Part shown: positions 63,201 to 64,000 of the stretch, in pieces
Position numbering within the stretch: the stretch's first letter is position 1
How the letters are laid out: every line of letters begins with the position of its first letter
Assembly (NCBI GenBank): GCA_015501595.1
Contig: JADNRX010000003.1
Location: 310,001-374,000 of the forward strand
Origin: Hymenopellis radicata
Taxonomy: Eukaryota; Basidiomycota; Agaricomycetes; Agaricales; Physalacriaceae
Direction: 5' to 3'
Length of the DNA: 64,000 nt
The notes under the pieces: model-generated
Databases searched by the model: none
Told to the model about the DNA's origin: nothing
Seen by the model: only the letters and a program-made list of their open reading frames with translations
Made by a program: the position numbers and the translations under genes

Positions 63201-64000
63201 TCAAGGTCCCGAACGGTAGGTTACGCTGTGAAACGGGATCCCACACCAGCATCTCCCCGTCGAGAATGATTCTAATGGGATGAAGTTAGGATTAACGCGT
63301 CGCGCAATAAACAACGTACTCATCGACGCGATGGTCAAAAGCCTTGTCAACATACGGGGTCAGACTTCCTTCACCGACGTGTTTGCCATACAGGTACGTG
63401 TAGTCCTTTCCCTTCCTATGAATACATCAATACAACTGATCGAGCCAGGCAACTGCAGCGTACCGAGAACAGTAGAAGTACTCATTACCCTTCTTGTGGA
63501 GCTGCATTCTTTCGCCGTCCAGTTTCTCCTCAATGAAGAACTCTTTGTCACCCATCTCTTTGACGGTTTCTTCGATTTTCTTGGTTGGCCGACTACAGAG
63601 CATAGGCGTGAACGCATGAAACAGACGAACGGCTTTGTCCTGTAACTTGTTCGGATAGGTTATCCTAGCGGACAGAGAGGTACGTACCTGAGCGTTAAGT
63701 CGGAACGACGGGTCCCATAACGTCCAGGCCACTTTCTTGAGATCAGAGCAAGTGTTGTACAGGTCCTGGGCATCAGGATGGAAGACGGCAAAGACGGTTG
63801 TTTCCTTGACTGATATGACAAGGTCTGGGCTCAAACGAGTGAGAAAAGAAACAGGCAAAACAGAGACATGCTACTACCTTTCAGGATGATCCTAGCAATC
63901 CATCGTTGCTCCTCAGGAGTAGCACGATTGTACACACGTGTCAGAATCTTGGACTGGACCTCTCTGTTGGCATGTCAGAATATAGATACTTTTGAGAGCT
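60270..64000 (-). CDS. LIG4: DNA ligase IV (5' part outside window)
   Basis: ATP-dependent ligase of non-homologous end joining, nuclear, partner of XRCC4/Lif1. The frame enters from the right edge. Motif I is FFIEEKLDGERMQLHKKG (adenylated Lys codon at 63523-63525). YLYGKHVGEGSL, IILDGEMLVWDP, VFDLLYLNGNSLLDK, RGEGLVIKHPLSKY and DWIKVKPEYMDNMGE follow as nucleotidyltransferase motifs and the OB-fold. YADYLWVRSKPWKKWDP and YTMRFPRAVAIR end the catalytic core. The BRCT region shows IADPKSRSGDKDKKDM (61.7 kb), LRPDYMYDTHYFARY and the final RRHLIISDFIHACLDEQ, then a short last exon ending FQP. Many short introns were joined by eye. The C-terminal linker (61.0-61.3 kb) is acidic. Confidence 0.93.

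Overview
The window is nuclear DNA of a filamentous basidiomycete, most likely an Agaricomycete. The evidence is short introns (about 46-60 nt) with GT(A/G)(T/C)G-type donors and CTNAN branch sites, dense two-strand packing, and gene families typical of mushrooms (F-box/LRR proteins, LPPGPY-type forkhead proteins, an adenylate-forming reductase, a DOPA-dioxygenase-like enzyme). I cannot name the species. All exon models were built by eye from splice signals and frame. Where a model is given with a protein length, the exon sum was checked to be a multiple of three.

Layout. 0-14 kb: 3' end of HMG-CoA synthase, a wrecked F-box gene, forkhead gene 1, an intact F-box gene, COQ6 (minus) head to head with SEC6 (plus), and BRF1. 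14-20.6 kb: a caspase-fold-like gene lying between two diverged direct repeats, a 313-bp MITE, and RGP1 (minus). 20.9-25.5 kb: glutamine-dependent NAD synthetase and forkhead gene 2. 25.9-31.2 kb: a 715-bp inverted-repeat transposon, mitoribosomal mL41, and an inverted duplication carrying one intact and one broken glutathione S-transferase gene. 31.3-34.8 kb: a LAMTOR1/Ego1-like lysosomal adaptor, RPL39 and a Rheb GTPase, all on minus. 34.9-37.6 kb: an accessory block of direct and tandem repeats with a small unknown gene. 37.9-45.1 kb: a DOPA-dioxygenase-like gene divergent from two tandem membrane-protein paralogues, a small conserved basidiomycete protein, and a long coiled-coil/zinc-finger-like protein. 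45-50 kb: gene-poor, with a decayed carboxylesterase. 50-64 kb: a secreted metallophosphoesterase (SMN1-like), an A-T-R carboxylic acid reductase, forkhead gene 3, and DNA ligase IV running off the right end.

Common themes. Housekeeping genes cover membrane lipid and quinone synthesis, exocytosis and Golgi traffic, Pol III transcription, NAD synthesis, translation, TORC1 signalling and end joining. They alternate with decaying, repeat-rich islands. Unusual gene structures recur: four probable GC-AG introns, two genes whose first coding exon is only the ATG, and 14-nt and 5-nt micro-exons in one gene. Two conserved genes (NAD synthetase, RGP1) each carry a single-base frame error next to a short homopolymer, which suggests sequence errors rather than gene death. 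I saw no CRISPR array, rRNA, convincing tRNA or viral gene.
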